DNA of 64,000 nucleotides from Gaiellasilicea sp963784895 (lineage in GTDB: Bacteria > Actinomycetota > Thermoleophilia > Gaiellales > Gaiellaceae): NCBI GenBank assembly GCA_963784895.1, contig CAWATM010000017.1, positions 1 to 64,000 on the forward strand, written 5' to 3'. This document shows positions 1-7,440 of this stretch, one piece after another. How positions within the stretch are numbered: position 1 is the stretch's first letter; each line of letters begins with the position of its first letter. The position numbers and the translations under genes are program-made. A model generated the notes under the pieces. It worked only from the letters and a program-made list of their open reading frames with translations. It had not been told where the DNA came from and ran no database searches.

Positions 1-1
1 G

Positions 2-574
2 GCTCGGAGCGTCGACCAGACCCACATGGCCCGCTACTGGGCGGAGAACCCGCCGCTGACGTGGACCCGCGTCTTCCGGACGATCTCGACTCAGCAGGGG
101 CTGTCGCTCGCGGACAACGCACGGCTCTTCGCGATGCTCTACCTGACCGCCGCCGACGCGCTGATCGCCGTCTGGAACGACAAGGCGCACTACTCGTTCT
201 GGCGGCCGATCACCGCGATCCGGGAGGCCGGGAGCGACGGCAACCCGCACACCCTGGCGGATCCAGCCTGGCTGCCGCTGATCGCGACGCCGCCCTACCC
301 GGAGAACGCCTCGGGCCACAGCGGCCTCAGCGGCTCCATCGTGGCAACGTTCCAGGCCTTCTTCGGCACCGATAAGATCGGATGGACGGACACGAACAAC
401 GCCGGCCTGACCAGGAGCTTCACGCGCTTCTCGCAGGCGATCGACGAGGTTGTCGACGCGCGTGTCTGGTCGGGAATCCACTTCCGCACCGCCGACGAGC
501 AGGGCGCGAAGATCGGCCGGCAAGTCGCGCACTACCGCGACGGGCACTTCTTCGAGCGGGTGCACGGTGGATAA
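2..574 (+). CDS. Vanadium-dependent haloperoxidase / PAP2-superfamily protein (5' partial)
   Basis: The frame is already open at the left edge (base 2) and ends at the TAA at 572-574, so only the C-terminal 190 residues are present; the first Met at base 26 is probably internal. The segment holds the family's two signature blocks: a P-Y-P-E-N-A-S-G-H-S block (about residues 91-100 from that Met) and R-V-W-S-G-I-H-F-R-T-A-D-E-Q-G (about 147-161), which supply the His and Arg residues that bind vanadate or phosphate. Known members are halide-oxidising enzymes or acid phosphatases, often exported. The substrate cannot be told from this end. A strong hairpin follows the stop. Confidence 0.8.
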   Translation, partial: ARSVDQTHMARYWAENPPLTWTRVFRTISTQQGLSLADNARLFAMLYLTAADALIAVWNDKAHYSFWRPITAIREAGSDGNPHTLADPAWLPLIATPPYPENASGHSGLSGSIVATFQAFFGTDKIGWTDTNNAGLTRSFTRFSQAIDEVVDARVWSGIHFRTADEQGAKIGRQVAHYRDGHFFERVHGG

Positions 575-595
575 CTGCTGACCGACACTGACGCA

Positions 596-631
596 GAACG
601 GGCGGGCCGCGATCCTGCTGCCCGCCCGTTC
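596..631. terminator. Intergenic hairpin, probable terminator
   Basis: Perfect 11-bp inverted repeat (GAACGGGCGGG at 596-606, CCCGCCCGTTC at 621-631) with a 14-nt loop, 21 bp after the haloperoxidase stop and 60 bp before the next operon. No T-run follows, as is common for terminators in high-GC Actinobacteria. Confidence 0.6.
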
Positions 632-692
632 GGGTCAGAGTGGGATCCTGCTTGCGGAGAGGCCGGGGTTCGCGCGAAACTCGGCGAAGCCG

Positions 693-1274
693 ATGCGGAA
701 ACTGCAGAGCCAGGGCGTCCACCACATCACGATCGTCGGCGCGAACCGGCAGACGTCGATCGACTTCTGGGAGGGCGTGCTCGGGATGCCGTTCGTCTTC
801 GAGCAGCCGAACCTGGACAACGAGTCCGAGAGCCATCTCTACTTCGACCCGGGCGACGGCCGCCTGATCACGGTCTTCACGAACGAGGAGCGAACGCCGG
901 ATCCGGAGCGGACGTCGACGGAGATCGGCGCCGTCCACCACGTTGCCTTCTCGCTCTCGCAGGCGACGTTCCGGCAGGCGGTCGAGCGGCTGGACGAGCG
1001 GGGGATCACGCACAGCGGCGTCAAGGATCGCGGCTTCATGGACTCGATCTACTTCGAGGATCCGCTCGGCCTTCTGATCGAGCTGGCGTCGTACCGCTTC
1101 GAGCCGCCGCACGGCCACACGCACGCCGATGTCCTGCTCGCGGCGCACCTGCTCCGGGTCGAGCACGGCGACTACAACATCGACCAGAGTCACCTCGCAG
1201 ATGCGATCGAGTCGCTCGCAGCGCAGTCGCGCTCGCTCTCGGACGACCGCTCGCCGAAGAACCCCTACCGCTAG
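693..1274 (+). CDS. VOC-family (glyoxalase/extradiol dioxygenase-like) protein
   Basis: 193 residues with two VOC beta-alpha-beta modules: the first begins with a G-V-H-H-I-T-I-V strand, the second with a V-H-H-V-A-F strand and ends with an L-I-E-L strand. The two histidines and the glutamate sit where VOC metal ligands are expected. A His-rich tail (E-P-P-H-G-H-T-H) and a 50-residue C-terminal extension are less usual. Members bind a divalent metal and act as dioxygenases, isomerases or lyases; the reaction is not deducible. It is first in a five-gene operon, and the next SD (AGGAGG) directly follows its stop codon. Its own start, ATG 693, has only a weak SD. Confidence 0.8.
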   Translation: MRKLQSQGVHHITIVGANRQTSIDFWEGVLGMPFVFEQPNLDNESESHLYFDPGDGRLITVFTNEERTPDPERTSTEIGAVHHVAFSLSQATFRQAVERLDERGITHSGVKDRGFMDSIYFEDPLGLLIELASYRFEPPHGHTHADVLLAAHLLRVEHGDYNIDQSHLADAIESLAAQSRSLSDDRSPKNPYR

Positions 1275-1283
1275 GAGGAGATC

Positions 1284-1976
1284 GTGGCCACGCACACGCT
1301 GAGCATCCTGAAGCCGAGCGTCAACAACCTGACCGTGCGGATCTTCGTCCGGGCCGCCGGCCTCGAGTTCGATGAGCTCGATGTCTGGGGCAAGAAGGGC
1401 ACGCCCGAGTTCCTCGCCAAGGACCCCGCCGACCTGACGCCGTTGCTCGAGGAGGAGGGCCTGCCGAAGGGCGCGCTCTGGGAGAGCTGCGCGATCATGC
1501 AGTACCTCTGCAACAAGCACGGCCTCGACCGCTTCTACCCGACCGATCCGGGCGAGCGGGCGATGGTCGACAGCGCGATGTTCTACCTGATCGGCACCTT
1601 CTATCCGCTGCTGGCGCGGGCGACGTACCCGACCCTTGGCTTCGGCCAGTACCCGGGCGAGGTAGCCACCTCGGACGCCGACGACGAGGCGAAGGCGAGA
1701 GCGGCGAAGGACGCGGAGGCGGCGCTCGCCGGGCCGCTCGAGGTCTACCGGACGTTCTTCCTCGCCGACCGGCCGTTCATCGGCGGCGACGAGCCGTCGA
1801 TCGCGGACCTGAGGCTCGCGGCGACGCTCGAGTTCCTGCGCGCGATCGACTATCCGTTCCCGGACTGGACCGAGGAGTACATGGGTCGGATCGAGGAGAC
1901 GCTCGGCGACGCGTACTCGGAACCGGTCGCCGACGTCCGCGGCTACATCGACTACGTGCGCTCGCAGGGTGGGTGA
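1284..1976 (+). CDS. Glutathione S-transferase-like protein
   Basis: 230 residues with the GST two-domain layout. The thioredoxin-like N-terminal half (about 1-85) carries T-P-L-L-E-E-E-G and W-E-S-C-A-I-M-Q-Y-L-C, the cis-Pro/E-S-x-A-I-x-x-Y-L signature that binds the thiol cofactor. The helical C-terminal half contains the S-I-A-D-L N-capping motif at about 172-176. GTG start 1284 follows a clear AGGAGG at 1273-1278. Most Actinobacteria do not make glutathione, so the thiol may be mycothiol or another compound, or the protein may be an isomerase or dehalogenase. The stop overlaps the next start by 8 bp, which suggests translational coupling. Confidence 0.8.
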   Translation: MATHTLSILKPSVNNLTVRIFVRAAGLEFDELDVWGKKGTPEFLAKDPADLTPLLEEEGLPKGALWESCAIMQYLCNKHGLDRFYPTDPGERAMVDSAMFYLIGTFYPLLARATYPTLGFGQYPGEVATSDADDEAKARAAKDAEAALAGPLEVYRTFFLADRPFIGGDEPSIADLRLAATLEFLRAIDYPFPDWTEEYMGRIEETLGDAYSEPVADVRGYIDYVRSQGG

Positions 1977-2703
1977 GCCGCGGCTGACCGAGATCAGCGA
2001 GGCGTTCCCCGACCGCGTCGAGGTACGCGGCCGCGATCTCGCCGGCGACCTGATGGGCCGCGTCGGCTTCACCGAGTTCGTCCACCTGCTGCTGACCGGG
2101 AAGGAGCCGACGGAGAACCAGCGCTTCTTTCTCGACCTGCTGCTGGTCTCGATCGCCGAGCATGGCCTGATGCCGAGCAACGTCGCGGCGCGGATGACGC
2201 TCGCGGCCGACCCACGCTCGCTGCAGGGCGCGGTCGCCGCCGGCATCCTCGGCGCCGGGCCGGTCGTGCTCGGTGCCTCGGAGGAGTGTGCGCGGCTGCT
2301 CGAGCAGGCGGTCGCGGCGGGCCGCGACCCGGCCGAGGTTGCCCGCGAGCTCCAGGCCGCCGGCGAGCGCGTGCCGGGCTTCGGCCACCCGCTGCACAAG
2401 CCGGTCGATCCGCGCGCCGAGCGGATCCTCGAGCTCGCGGACGAGCGCGGCGTCAGCGGGCCGCACGTCGCGTACGCGCGCTCGCTGCGGGACGCGGTCG
2501 CCGCGGAGCTGGGGAAGCCGCTGACGATGAACGTTGCGATGCCGATGGCGGCCGTCCTGCTCGACCTCGGCTTCCCGGTCGTGGCCGCGAAGGCGGTGCC
2601 GATCCTCGCGCGGACCGCTGGCCTGCTGGCCCACCTCGCCGAGGAGCAGGAGCACCCGATCGGCTTCGAGCTCGCGGAGCGGGCGGCGCGGACGAGCGGC
2701 TGA
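1969..2703 (+). CDS. Citrate synthase-superfamily protein, citryl-CoA lyase-like
   Basis: 244 residues, much shorter than a citrate synthase (about 370-430), which fits the compact citryl-CoA lyase/ATP-citrate lyase C-terminal group. The central P-G-F-G-H-P-L-H-K block (about 134-142) matches the conserved substrate His region. The position of the catalytic Asp in citrate synthase falls in M-N-V-A-M-P-M-A, so that Asp appears to be Ala, and the usual L-H-G motif is Q-G-A. It probably cleaves or makes a C-C bond in a CoA thioester, but the substrate is unknown. GTG start 1969 lies inside the GST gene end; its stop overlaps the following CoA-ligase start by one base. Confidence 0.75.
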   Translation: MGEPRLTEISEAFPDRVEVRGRDLAGDLMGRVGFTEFVHLLLTGKEPTENQRFFLDLLLVSIAEHGLMPSNVAARMTLAADPRSLQGAVAAGILGAGPVVLGASEECARLLEQAVAAGRDPAEVARELQAAGERVPGFGHPLHKPVDPRAERILELADERGVSGPHVAYARSLRDAVAAELGKPLTMNVAMPMAAVLLDLGFPVVAAKAVPILARTAGLLAHLAEEQEHPIGFELAERAARTSG

Positions 2704-3977
2704 TGCTCGCGCCCGAGGTCGAGACGCTGCCCTGGGAGGAGCAGCTCGCCGTCGACGACGCCAGCTTCCGGGTGCAGCTCGCCTACCTGCTCGACCGCTC
2801 CGCGTTCTACCGCGAGAAGCTTGCCGGAATCGACACCGGCGGGGGCCTCGCCGGGATCGCGTCGCTCCCGCTGACCGAGAAGGACGAGCTGCGGCAGACC
2901 CGCACGGCCGAGAATCCGGTCGGCGCTCACCTGTGCGTCGCGGAGGACGAGATCGTCCGGATCTACTCGACGAGCGGGACGACGGGGACGCCCAGTTACA
3001 TCCCCTTGACCGCGGCGGATCTCGACAACTGGATCACCGGCTCCGCCCGGAGCTACGCCGCGTCGGGCGTCGCGACAGGTCAGCGCATCGTCTCGACCTA
3101 CAACGCCGGGCCATTCGTCGCCGGGGCGGCGCTCGCGTCCTTCGACCGGATCGGGCTCTGCCACATCCCCCTCGGCACCGGGAACACGGAGCGGTTGGTG
3201 CGGGCGATCGAGCTGCTCCGCCCGCACGCGGCCGTGCTGACTCCGTCGTATGCGGCCTATCTGGCCGAGAGCCACAACCTCCGCGACTCGAGCGTCGAGC
3301 GCGTCCTCGTCGCCGGCGAGCCCGGCGGCGGCGAGCCCGCATTCCGGGCCAGGCTCGAGGAGGGCTGGGCTGCGAGGGTGACGGAGGCGATGGGGATCGG
3401 CGACATCGGCGTCTCGCTCTGGGGCGAGTGCGAGGAGCAGGATGGGATGCACCTCGGCGCGCGCGGCTTCGTGCACGCGGAGGTGATCGACCCGGACAGC
3501 GGCGAGGCGCTCGAGCTCGCCGACGGCGCCACGGGCGAGCTCGTGCTGACCCACCTCCGGCAGCGCGCTGCGCCGCTCCTGCGCTTCCGCACGCGCGACC
3601 ACGTCGAGCTGCGGACGAGCCCGTGTCCCTGTGGCCGCACGGGCCCGCGGATCCGCTGCATCGGACGCACCGACGACATGCTGATCGTCCGCGGCGTCAA
3701 CGTCTTCCCGGCCGCGATCCGCGAGGTCGTGAGCGCGTTCGAGCCCGGGGTGAGCGGCCAGATCCTCGTCCGGCCGCAGTCGGCGGGCGTGAAGCAGGAG
3801 CCGCCGCTGCCGGTCAGGGTGGAGCTGGCTCGTGGGATGGACCCCGCACCTTCGCTCGCCGAGGCGATCGGCGACCGCCTGCGCGACACCCTGCTCGTGC
3901 GGACGACGGTCGAGCTGGTGCCGTGGGGGAGCCTGCAGCGGAGCGAGTACAAGTCGAAGCTGCTGGAGCGGCCGTGA
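2703..3977 (+). CDS. Phenylacetate-CoA ligase (PaaK)-family AMP-forming ligase
   Basis: 424 residues, the usual PaaK length. The P-loop-like adenylation motif S-T-S-G-T-T-G-T-P is at about 95-103. A C-P-C-G-R-T-G motif and the family's I-G-R-T-D-D-M-L-I-V-R-G-V-N-V-F-P hinge follow, and a lysine near the end (S-E-Y-K-S-K) fits the catalytic Lys. It should activate a carboxylic acid with ATP to a CoA thioester through an acyl-AMP. The acid need not be phenylacetate: no paa ring-oxidation genes are nearby. ATG 2703 overlaps the upstream TGA (ATGA-type junction), and its own TGA overlaps the next GTG. Confidence 0.85.
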   Translation: MLAPEVETLPWEEQLAVDDASFRVQLAYLLDRSAFYREKLAGIDTGGGLAGIASLPLTEKDELRQTRTAENPVGAHLCVAEDEIVRIYSTSGTTGTPSYIPLTAADLDNWITGSARSYAASGVATGQRIVSTYNAGPFVAGAALASFDRIGLCHIPLGTGNTERLVRAIELLRPHAAVLTPSYAAYLAESHNLRDSSVERVLVAGEPGGGEPAFRARLEEGWAARVTEAMGIGDIGVSLWGECEEQDGMHLGARGFVHAEVIDPDSGEALELADGATGELVLTHLRQRAAPLLRFRTRDHVELRTSPCPCGRTGPRIRCIGRTDDMLIVRGVNVFPAAIREVVSAFEPGVSGQILVRPQSAGVKQEPPLPVRVELARGMDPAPSLAEAIGDRLRDTLLVRTTVELVPWGSLQRSEYKSKLLERP

Positions 3978-5002
3978 GCGGAATCGTCACCACCGTCGTC
4001 GGCAGCTACCCGCAGCCCGACTGGCTGATCGACCGCGAGCGCCTCGGCGAGCGGCTGCCGCCCCGCGTCCGTGCCCGCGAGCTCTGGCGCGTCGCCGAGC
4101 CGTTCCTCGAGCAGGCGCAGGACGACGCGACGCGACTCGCCGTGGCCGACATGGAGCGGGCCGGTGTCGACGTGATCACCGACGGCGAGATGCGGCGCGA
4201 GAGCTACTCGAACCGCTTCGCGACGGCGCTCGACGGCGTCGACCTGGACGAGCCCGGCGTCGCGCTCGACCGGACCGGTCACGAGAACCCCGTCCCGCGC
4301 GTCGTCGGACCGGTGCGGCGGACGCGGGCGGTCGAGGTGCGCGACGTCGAGTTCCTCCGCTCGCTCACCGACCGCCGGATCAAGATCACCGTCCCGGGGC
4401 CGTTCACGATGGCCCAGCAGGCCCAGAACGACCACTACGCCGACGACCGGAGCCTCGCGCTCGCCTACGCCGAGGCCGTCAACGAGGAGCTACGCGATCT
4501 CACGGCGGCCGGGGCGGACCTCGTGCAGATCGACGAGCCGTACCTGCAGGCGCGACCGGAGGCCGCACGCGAGTACGCGGTCGACGCGATCAACCGCGCG
4601 CTGGAGGGGATCCGCGGCGAGACGGTCCTGCACACGTGCTTCGGCTACGCGCACATCGTCCACGAGCGGTTGCCCGGCTACCCGTTCCTGCACGAGCTCG
4701 CCGACTGCAGCGCGACGCACATCTCCCTGGAGGCGGCGCAGCCGGAGCTCGGCCCAGAGCTGCTGCTGGCGCTGCCGGGGAAGACGATCGTCCTTGGCGT
4801 GCTCGACCTGGGCTCGCCCGAGGTCGAGACGCCGGAGCTGGTCGCGGCGCGGCTCCGCCGCGCGCTCGAGGTCGTACCGCCGGAGCGGCTCGTCGCCGCG
4901 CCGGACTGCGGGATGAAGTATCTCCCACGCGAGCGGGCGTTCAGCAAGCTCGAGGCGATGGTCGCCGGCGCGCGGCTCGTCACGGCCGAACTTGCTCTTT
5001 GA
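3974..5002 (+). CDS. MetE C-terminal-like zinc methyl/alkyl-transferase
   Basis: 342 residues matching the C-terminal catalytic barrel of cobalamin-independent methionine synthase and related stand-alone proteins. G-S-Y-P-Q-P opens the barrel, D-E-P follows at about 187-189, and the zinc ligands seem complete: H220 and C222 (H-T-C-F-G-Y), E253 (S-L-E) and C312 (D-C-G-M-K-Y-L). Family members move methyl groups to homocysteine; the relative EaCoMT joins epoxides to coenzyme M thiol. With a GST-like gene and a CoA ligase in the same operon, alkyl transfer in a degradative pathway is plausible but unproven. GTG 3974 overlaps the ligase stop (GTGA). Confidence 0.8.
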   Translation: MSGIVTTVVGSYPQPDWLIDRERLGERLPPRVRARELWRVAEPFLEQAQDDATRLAVADMERAGVDVITDGEMRRESYSNRFATALDGVDLDEPGVALDRTGHENPVPRVVGPVRRTRAVEVRDVEFLRSLTDRRIKITVPGPFTMAQQAQNDHYADDRSLALAYAEAVNEELRDLTAAGADLVQIDEPYLQARPEAAREYAVDAINRALEGIRGETVLHTCFGYAHIVHERLPGYPFLHELADCSATHISLEAAQPELGPELLLALPGKTIVLGVLDLGSPEVETPELVAARLRRALEVVPPERLVAAPDCGMKYLPRERAFSKLEAMVAGARLVTAELAL

Positions 5003-5025
5003 CGCCGCTGTGCAACACTCACGCC

Positions 5026-5142
5026 ATGAAGGGTCAGCAGAAGCCGAAGAAGGCGGGCAAGAAGCCGGCTCAGAAGTCGCTGAAGGAACGCCGCAGCGAA
5101 AAGCGCGCGGCCGCCAAGCAGAAGCACTCGCTCGACGTCTGA
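5026..5142 (+). CDS. Small basic protein (38 aa)
   Basis: A 38-residue frame starting MKGQQKPKKAGKK, about a third Lys/Arg, with no membrane segment. It starts 23 bp after the MetE-like gene and ends 9 bp before a convergent gene, so it fills the gap neatly. Short Lys-rich proteins of this kind occur across Actinobacteria, and some bind nucleic acid; I do not recognise the family. No convincing SD was seen before ATG 5026 (ACTCACGCC), so it may be translated without a leader. Confidence 0.5.
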   Translation: MKGQQKPKKAGKKPAQKSLKERRSEKRAAAKQKHSLDV

Positions 5143-5151
5143 TCCGGGGCG

Positions 5152-5367
5152 CTAGGCGGCGTCTTCGAGCAGGAAGCAGATCTGGCCGGGAGCGGTCTCC
5201 CAGACCTTGACTGCAGCGTACTTCTCAGGCTGCTCGCGCTTGACCTCCTCGGCGAGCTGCAGGATCTCGCCGACGAGCTTCTCCAGCCGCACGTCGAGCA
5301 GGACCGGATCGCCGGCCAGCGCGCGATGGAACATCAGCCGCACCTCGTTGTCGTCGTTCACGCGCAT
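5152..5367 (-). CDS. Small hypothetical protein (71 aa), third gene of the infA cluster
   Basis: 71 residues from ATG 5367, five bases after the stop of the cold-shock-like gene. Mixed acidic/basic helix-forming sequence (L-E-K-L-V-G-E-I-L-Q-L-A-E-E-V-K) followed by a short C-terminal strand region (K-V-W-E-T-A-P-G-Q-I-C-F-L-L). No signal peptide or TM segment. I do not recognise a family. The same frame stays open upstream through the neighbouring gene, but that part is Arg-rich shadow sequence, so the ATG at 5367 is preferred. The spacing suggests one transcript with infA. Confidence 0.6.
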   Translation of the reverse strand: MRVNDDNEVRLMFHRALAGDPVLLDVRLEKLVGEILQLAEEVKREQPEKYAAVKVWETAPGQICFLLEDAA

Positions 5368-5372
5368 GAGGC

Positions 5373-5621
5373 TCAGGAAGGGCCGCGCATGACGCGGTGG
5401 GAGCGCAAGCGGGCACGGCGCGTTGCGCCTTCCTCGCTCAGCACAACCTCGACCGCGTGCCCCGGCTCGGCGGCACTGAACGTCACCTCGACGCCGGCGC
5501 AGCGGCCCACGGGGGGTGCAGTGACGAAGTCGGCCGCGAGTACGTGATACGGGTCGCCGTCCTCGCACTCGATCATGCCGTCGCCGCGCTCCTCATTGAA
5601 CCAGCGCATCCGCCCGAGCAC
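5373..5621 (-). CDS. Degenerate cold-shock-domain-like protein
   Basis: 82 residues beginning M-L-G-R-M-R-W-F-N-E-E-R-G-D-G-M-I-E, which aligns with the cold-shock start G-x-V-K-W-F-N-x-E-K-G-F-G-F-I. The RNP1 aromatic residues (F-G-F) are replaced by D-G-M, and the RNP2 block (V-F-V-H) by Y-H-V-L. Family members bind single-stranded RNA or DNA through these aromatics, so binding may be altered or lost. GTG 5621 lies one base after the infA stop; ATG 5609 is the alternative but would cut the first strand. Co-transcription with infA suggests a translation-linked role. Confidence 0.65.
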   Translation of the reverse strand: MLGRMRWFNEERGDGMIECEDGDPYHVLAADFVTAPPVGRCAGVEVTFSAAEPGHAVEVVLSEEGATRRARLRSHRVMRGPS

Positions 5622-5622
5622 G

Positions 5623-5844
5623 TCAGCGTTCCCGGTAGACGATCCGGCCGCGTGTCGGGTCGTACGGCGAGAGCTCGACCTTCACCTTGTCGCCCGGCGC
5701 CATCCGGATCCGGTAGCGGCGCATCTTGCCCGACGTGTAGCCGATCGCCTCGTGGCCGTTCTCGAAGGCGATCTTGAACATGCCGCCGCCGAATGCCTCG
5801 AGGATCTCCCCGTCCAGCTCGACCTTCTCTTCCTTGACTCCCAT
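5623..5844 (-). CDS. infA: Translation initiation factor IF-1
   Basis: 73 residues, the normal IF-1 length, a single OB fold: E-L-D-G-E-I-L-E-A-F-G-G-G-M-F near the N-terminus, then G-K-M-R-R-Y-R-I-R-M-A-P-G-D-K-V-K-V-E-L-S-P-Y-D-P-T-R-G-R-I, the classical IF-1 C-terminal half (written hyphenated by block). It binds the 30S A site and helps IF-2 and IF-3 in initiation. ATG 5844 has a strong upstream SD (GGAGGGAGG on the minus strand). It lies away from the ribosomal-protein cluster and leads a three-gene unit with a cold-shock-like gene. Confidence 0.95.
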   Translation of the reverse strand: MGVKEEKVELDGEILEAFGGGMFKIAFENGHEAIGYTSGKMRRYRIRMAPGDKVKVELSPYDPTRGRIVYRER

Positions 5845-6083
5845 GCTGCCTCCCTCCGCATCGAAGAGACGCGGCAATCGCTTGTCAGGACAGGAAGCGA
5901 CCGGCCCCGATCCCCTTGATCGTACTGGATGGATCGCGTGAGAGCGGGGATTTCGGCGGACAACCGCACTCCGACGATGCGGGTGAACCCGCCGTAACCG
6001 CGGGCGTACCGCCTTTCCGGCGCTCTGCCGGGCTGCGAGGTTGGACGCATCGTATCCACCCCGCACAGGAGGACCGACCACGC

Positions 6084-7367
6084 ATGAGCGTCGCAGCTGC
6101 TCCCTTCCCCTCGCGCAGCGCCGTCTTGAGTTTCGTCACCGGACGGCGCCTTGCCGTCGCCTCGATCGGCCTCGTCGGACTGCACGTCGTCGACGACAAC
6201 TTTCTCCAGCCTGAGCCGGGCATGTCCGCGGTCGACCACCTGCCGGGCGGGCTCGCGCTGCTCGCATTGGTGGCGGCCGGCGCCTGGGCGTATCCGCGCG
6301 TCCGGGCGGGTGCGCGCGCGGCGATCGCGCTGCTCGCAGGGTTCCTCGGCGTCCTCGTCGGAACCGAGGCCGTCTACTTCGCGGTCGCGGACGCCCCATC
6401 CGGCGACGACTTCACCGGCTTCCTGTCGCTCGCCGGCGGCTTCCTCCTGCTCGGCACCGGCATCAGGACGCTCTGGCGGACGCGGCGTACGGATGACCGC
6501 CTCCTCGTTCGATACCTCCGCCGCGGCCTCGTCCTGGCGGGTGTCGTCCTGCTGGTCGCGTTCGTGCTGTTCCCGGTCTCGATCGCCCATGTGGTCACCC
6601 ATACGGCGCGGGCCGGCGTCCCGGCCCCGAACCTCGGCGCGACGCCGGAAGACGTCTCGTTCACGACGAGCGACGGATTGCAGCTCGAAGGCTGGTTCGT
6701 CCCCTCGCGCAACGGCGCCACCGTGATCGCCTTCCCCGGCCGATCCGGGCCGCAGAAGCACGCACGGATGCTCGTCGCCAACGGCTACGGCGTCCTCCTC
6801 TTCGACCGCCGCGGCGAGGGAGCGAGCGAGGGCGACCCGAACACGTTCGGCTGGGTCGGCGACCGCGACCTCCACGCGGCGACCGCGTATCTCCGCAGCC
6901 GCCCTGATGTCGACCCCGACCGGATCGGCGCGATCGGCCTCTCCGTGGGCGGCGAGATGCTGATCCACGCCGCGGCGCACTCGGACGCGTTCCGGGCGAT
7001 CGTCTCGGAAGGGGCGAGCGGACAGTCCGTCCGCGACCAGTTGCACAACACGAGCGTGTTGGACGCCATCGTGGGCTACTCCGCGGTCACCGCGGCGACG
7101 GCCGTCTTCACGAGCACGCTGCCGCCGCCGAGTCTGAAGAGCGAGGTTGCTCGGATCGCGTCGACCGCCACCTTCTTCATCTACGGCGAGAACGGCCAGG
7201 GCGGGACCGAGGAGAAGCCGAACAAGGGCTTCTACGCCGCCGCCCGTGAGCCGAAGCAGCTCTGGGAAGTCCCGAACGGCCAGCACATCGCCGGGATCAC
7301 GACCGAGCCCGCCGAGTACGAGCGCCGGGTGATCGGCTTCTTCGACAGGGCGCTGCTCGGAGACTGA
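6084..7367 (+). CDS. Membrane-anchored alpha/beta hydrolase
   Basis: 427 residues. The N-terminal 190 residues carry about five hydrophobic segments, including one near residue 165 (V-L-L-V-A-F-V-L-F). The rest is an alpha/beta hydrolase fold: strand F-D-G-L-Q-L-E-G-W-F-type start, D-R-R-G-E-G-A-S-E-G oxyanion loop, nucleophile elbow G-L-S-V-G-G-E (Ser about 291), and a late G-Q-H-I-A-G His. It resembles peptidase S15/S9-like hydrolases with a membrane domain; the substrate is unknown. ATG 6084 follows AGGAGG at 6067-6072. A long upstream extension is open but lacks coding character. Confidence 0.75.
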   Translation: MSVAAAPFPSRSAVLSFVTGRRLAVASIGLVGLHVVDDNFLQPEPGMSAVDHLPGGLALLALVAAGAWAYPRVRAGARAAIALLAGFLGVLVGTEAVYFAVADAPSGDDFTGFLSLAGGFLLLGTGIRTLWRTRRTDDRLLVRYLRRGLVLAGVVLLVAFVLFPVSIAHVVTHTARAGVPAPNLGATPEDVSFTTSDGLQLEGWFVPSRNGATVIAFPGRSGPQKHARMLVANGYGVLLFDRRGEGASEGDPNTFGWVGDRDLHAATAYLRSRPDVDPDRIGAIGLSVGGEMLIHAAAHSDAFRAIVSEGASGQSVRDQLHNTSVLDAIVGYSAVTAATAVFTSTLPPPSLKSEVARIASTATFFIYGENGQGGTEEKPNKGFYAAAREPKQLWEVPNGQHIAGITTEPAEYERRVIGFFDRALLGD

Positions 7368-7440
7368 GCGCCGGCGATGACTTCCGGGTCGCCGCGCCGT
7401 CCGATGCTCGGATGAACGGCGCGCGGCCCGGATCCGTACC

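Noticed and set aside
420..3602. 1060-codon minus-strand open frame
   Set aside because: Arg/Asp/Val-rich shadow of the plus-strand operon in GC-rich DNA; the plus genes show domains and coupled starts.
5979..5992. GCGGGT-GA-ACCCGC palindrome between infA and the hydrolase
   Set aside because: A 6-bp inverted repeat in GC-rich DNA is expected by chance; no second copy seen.
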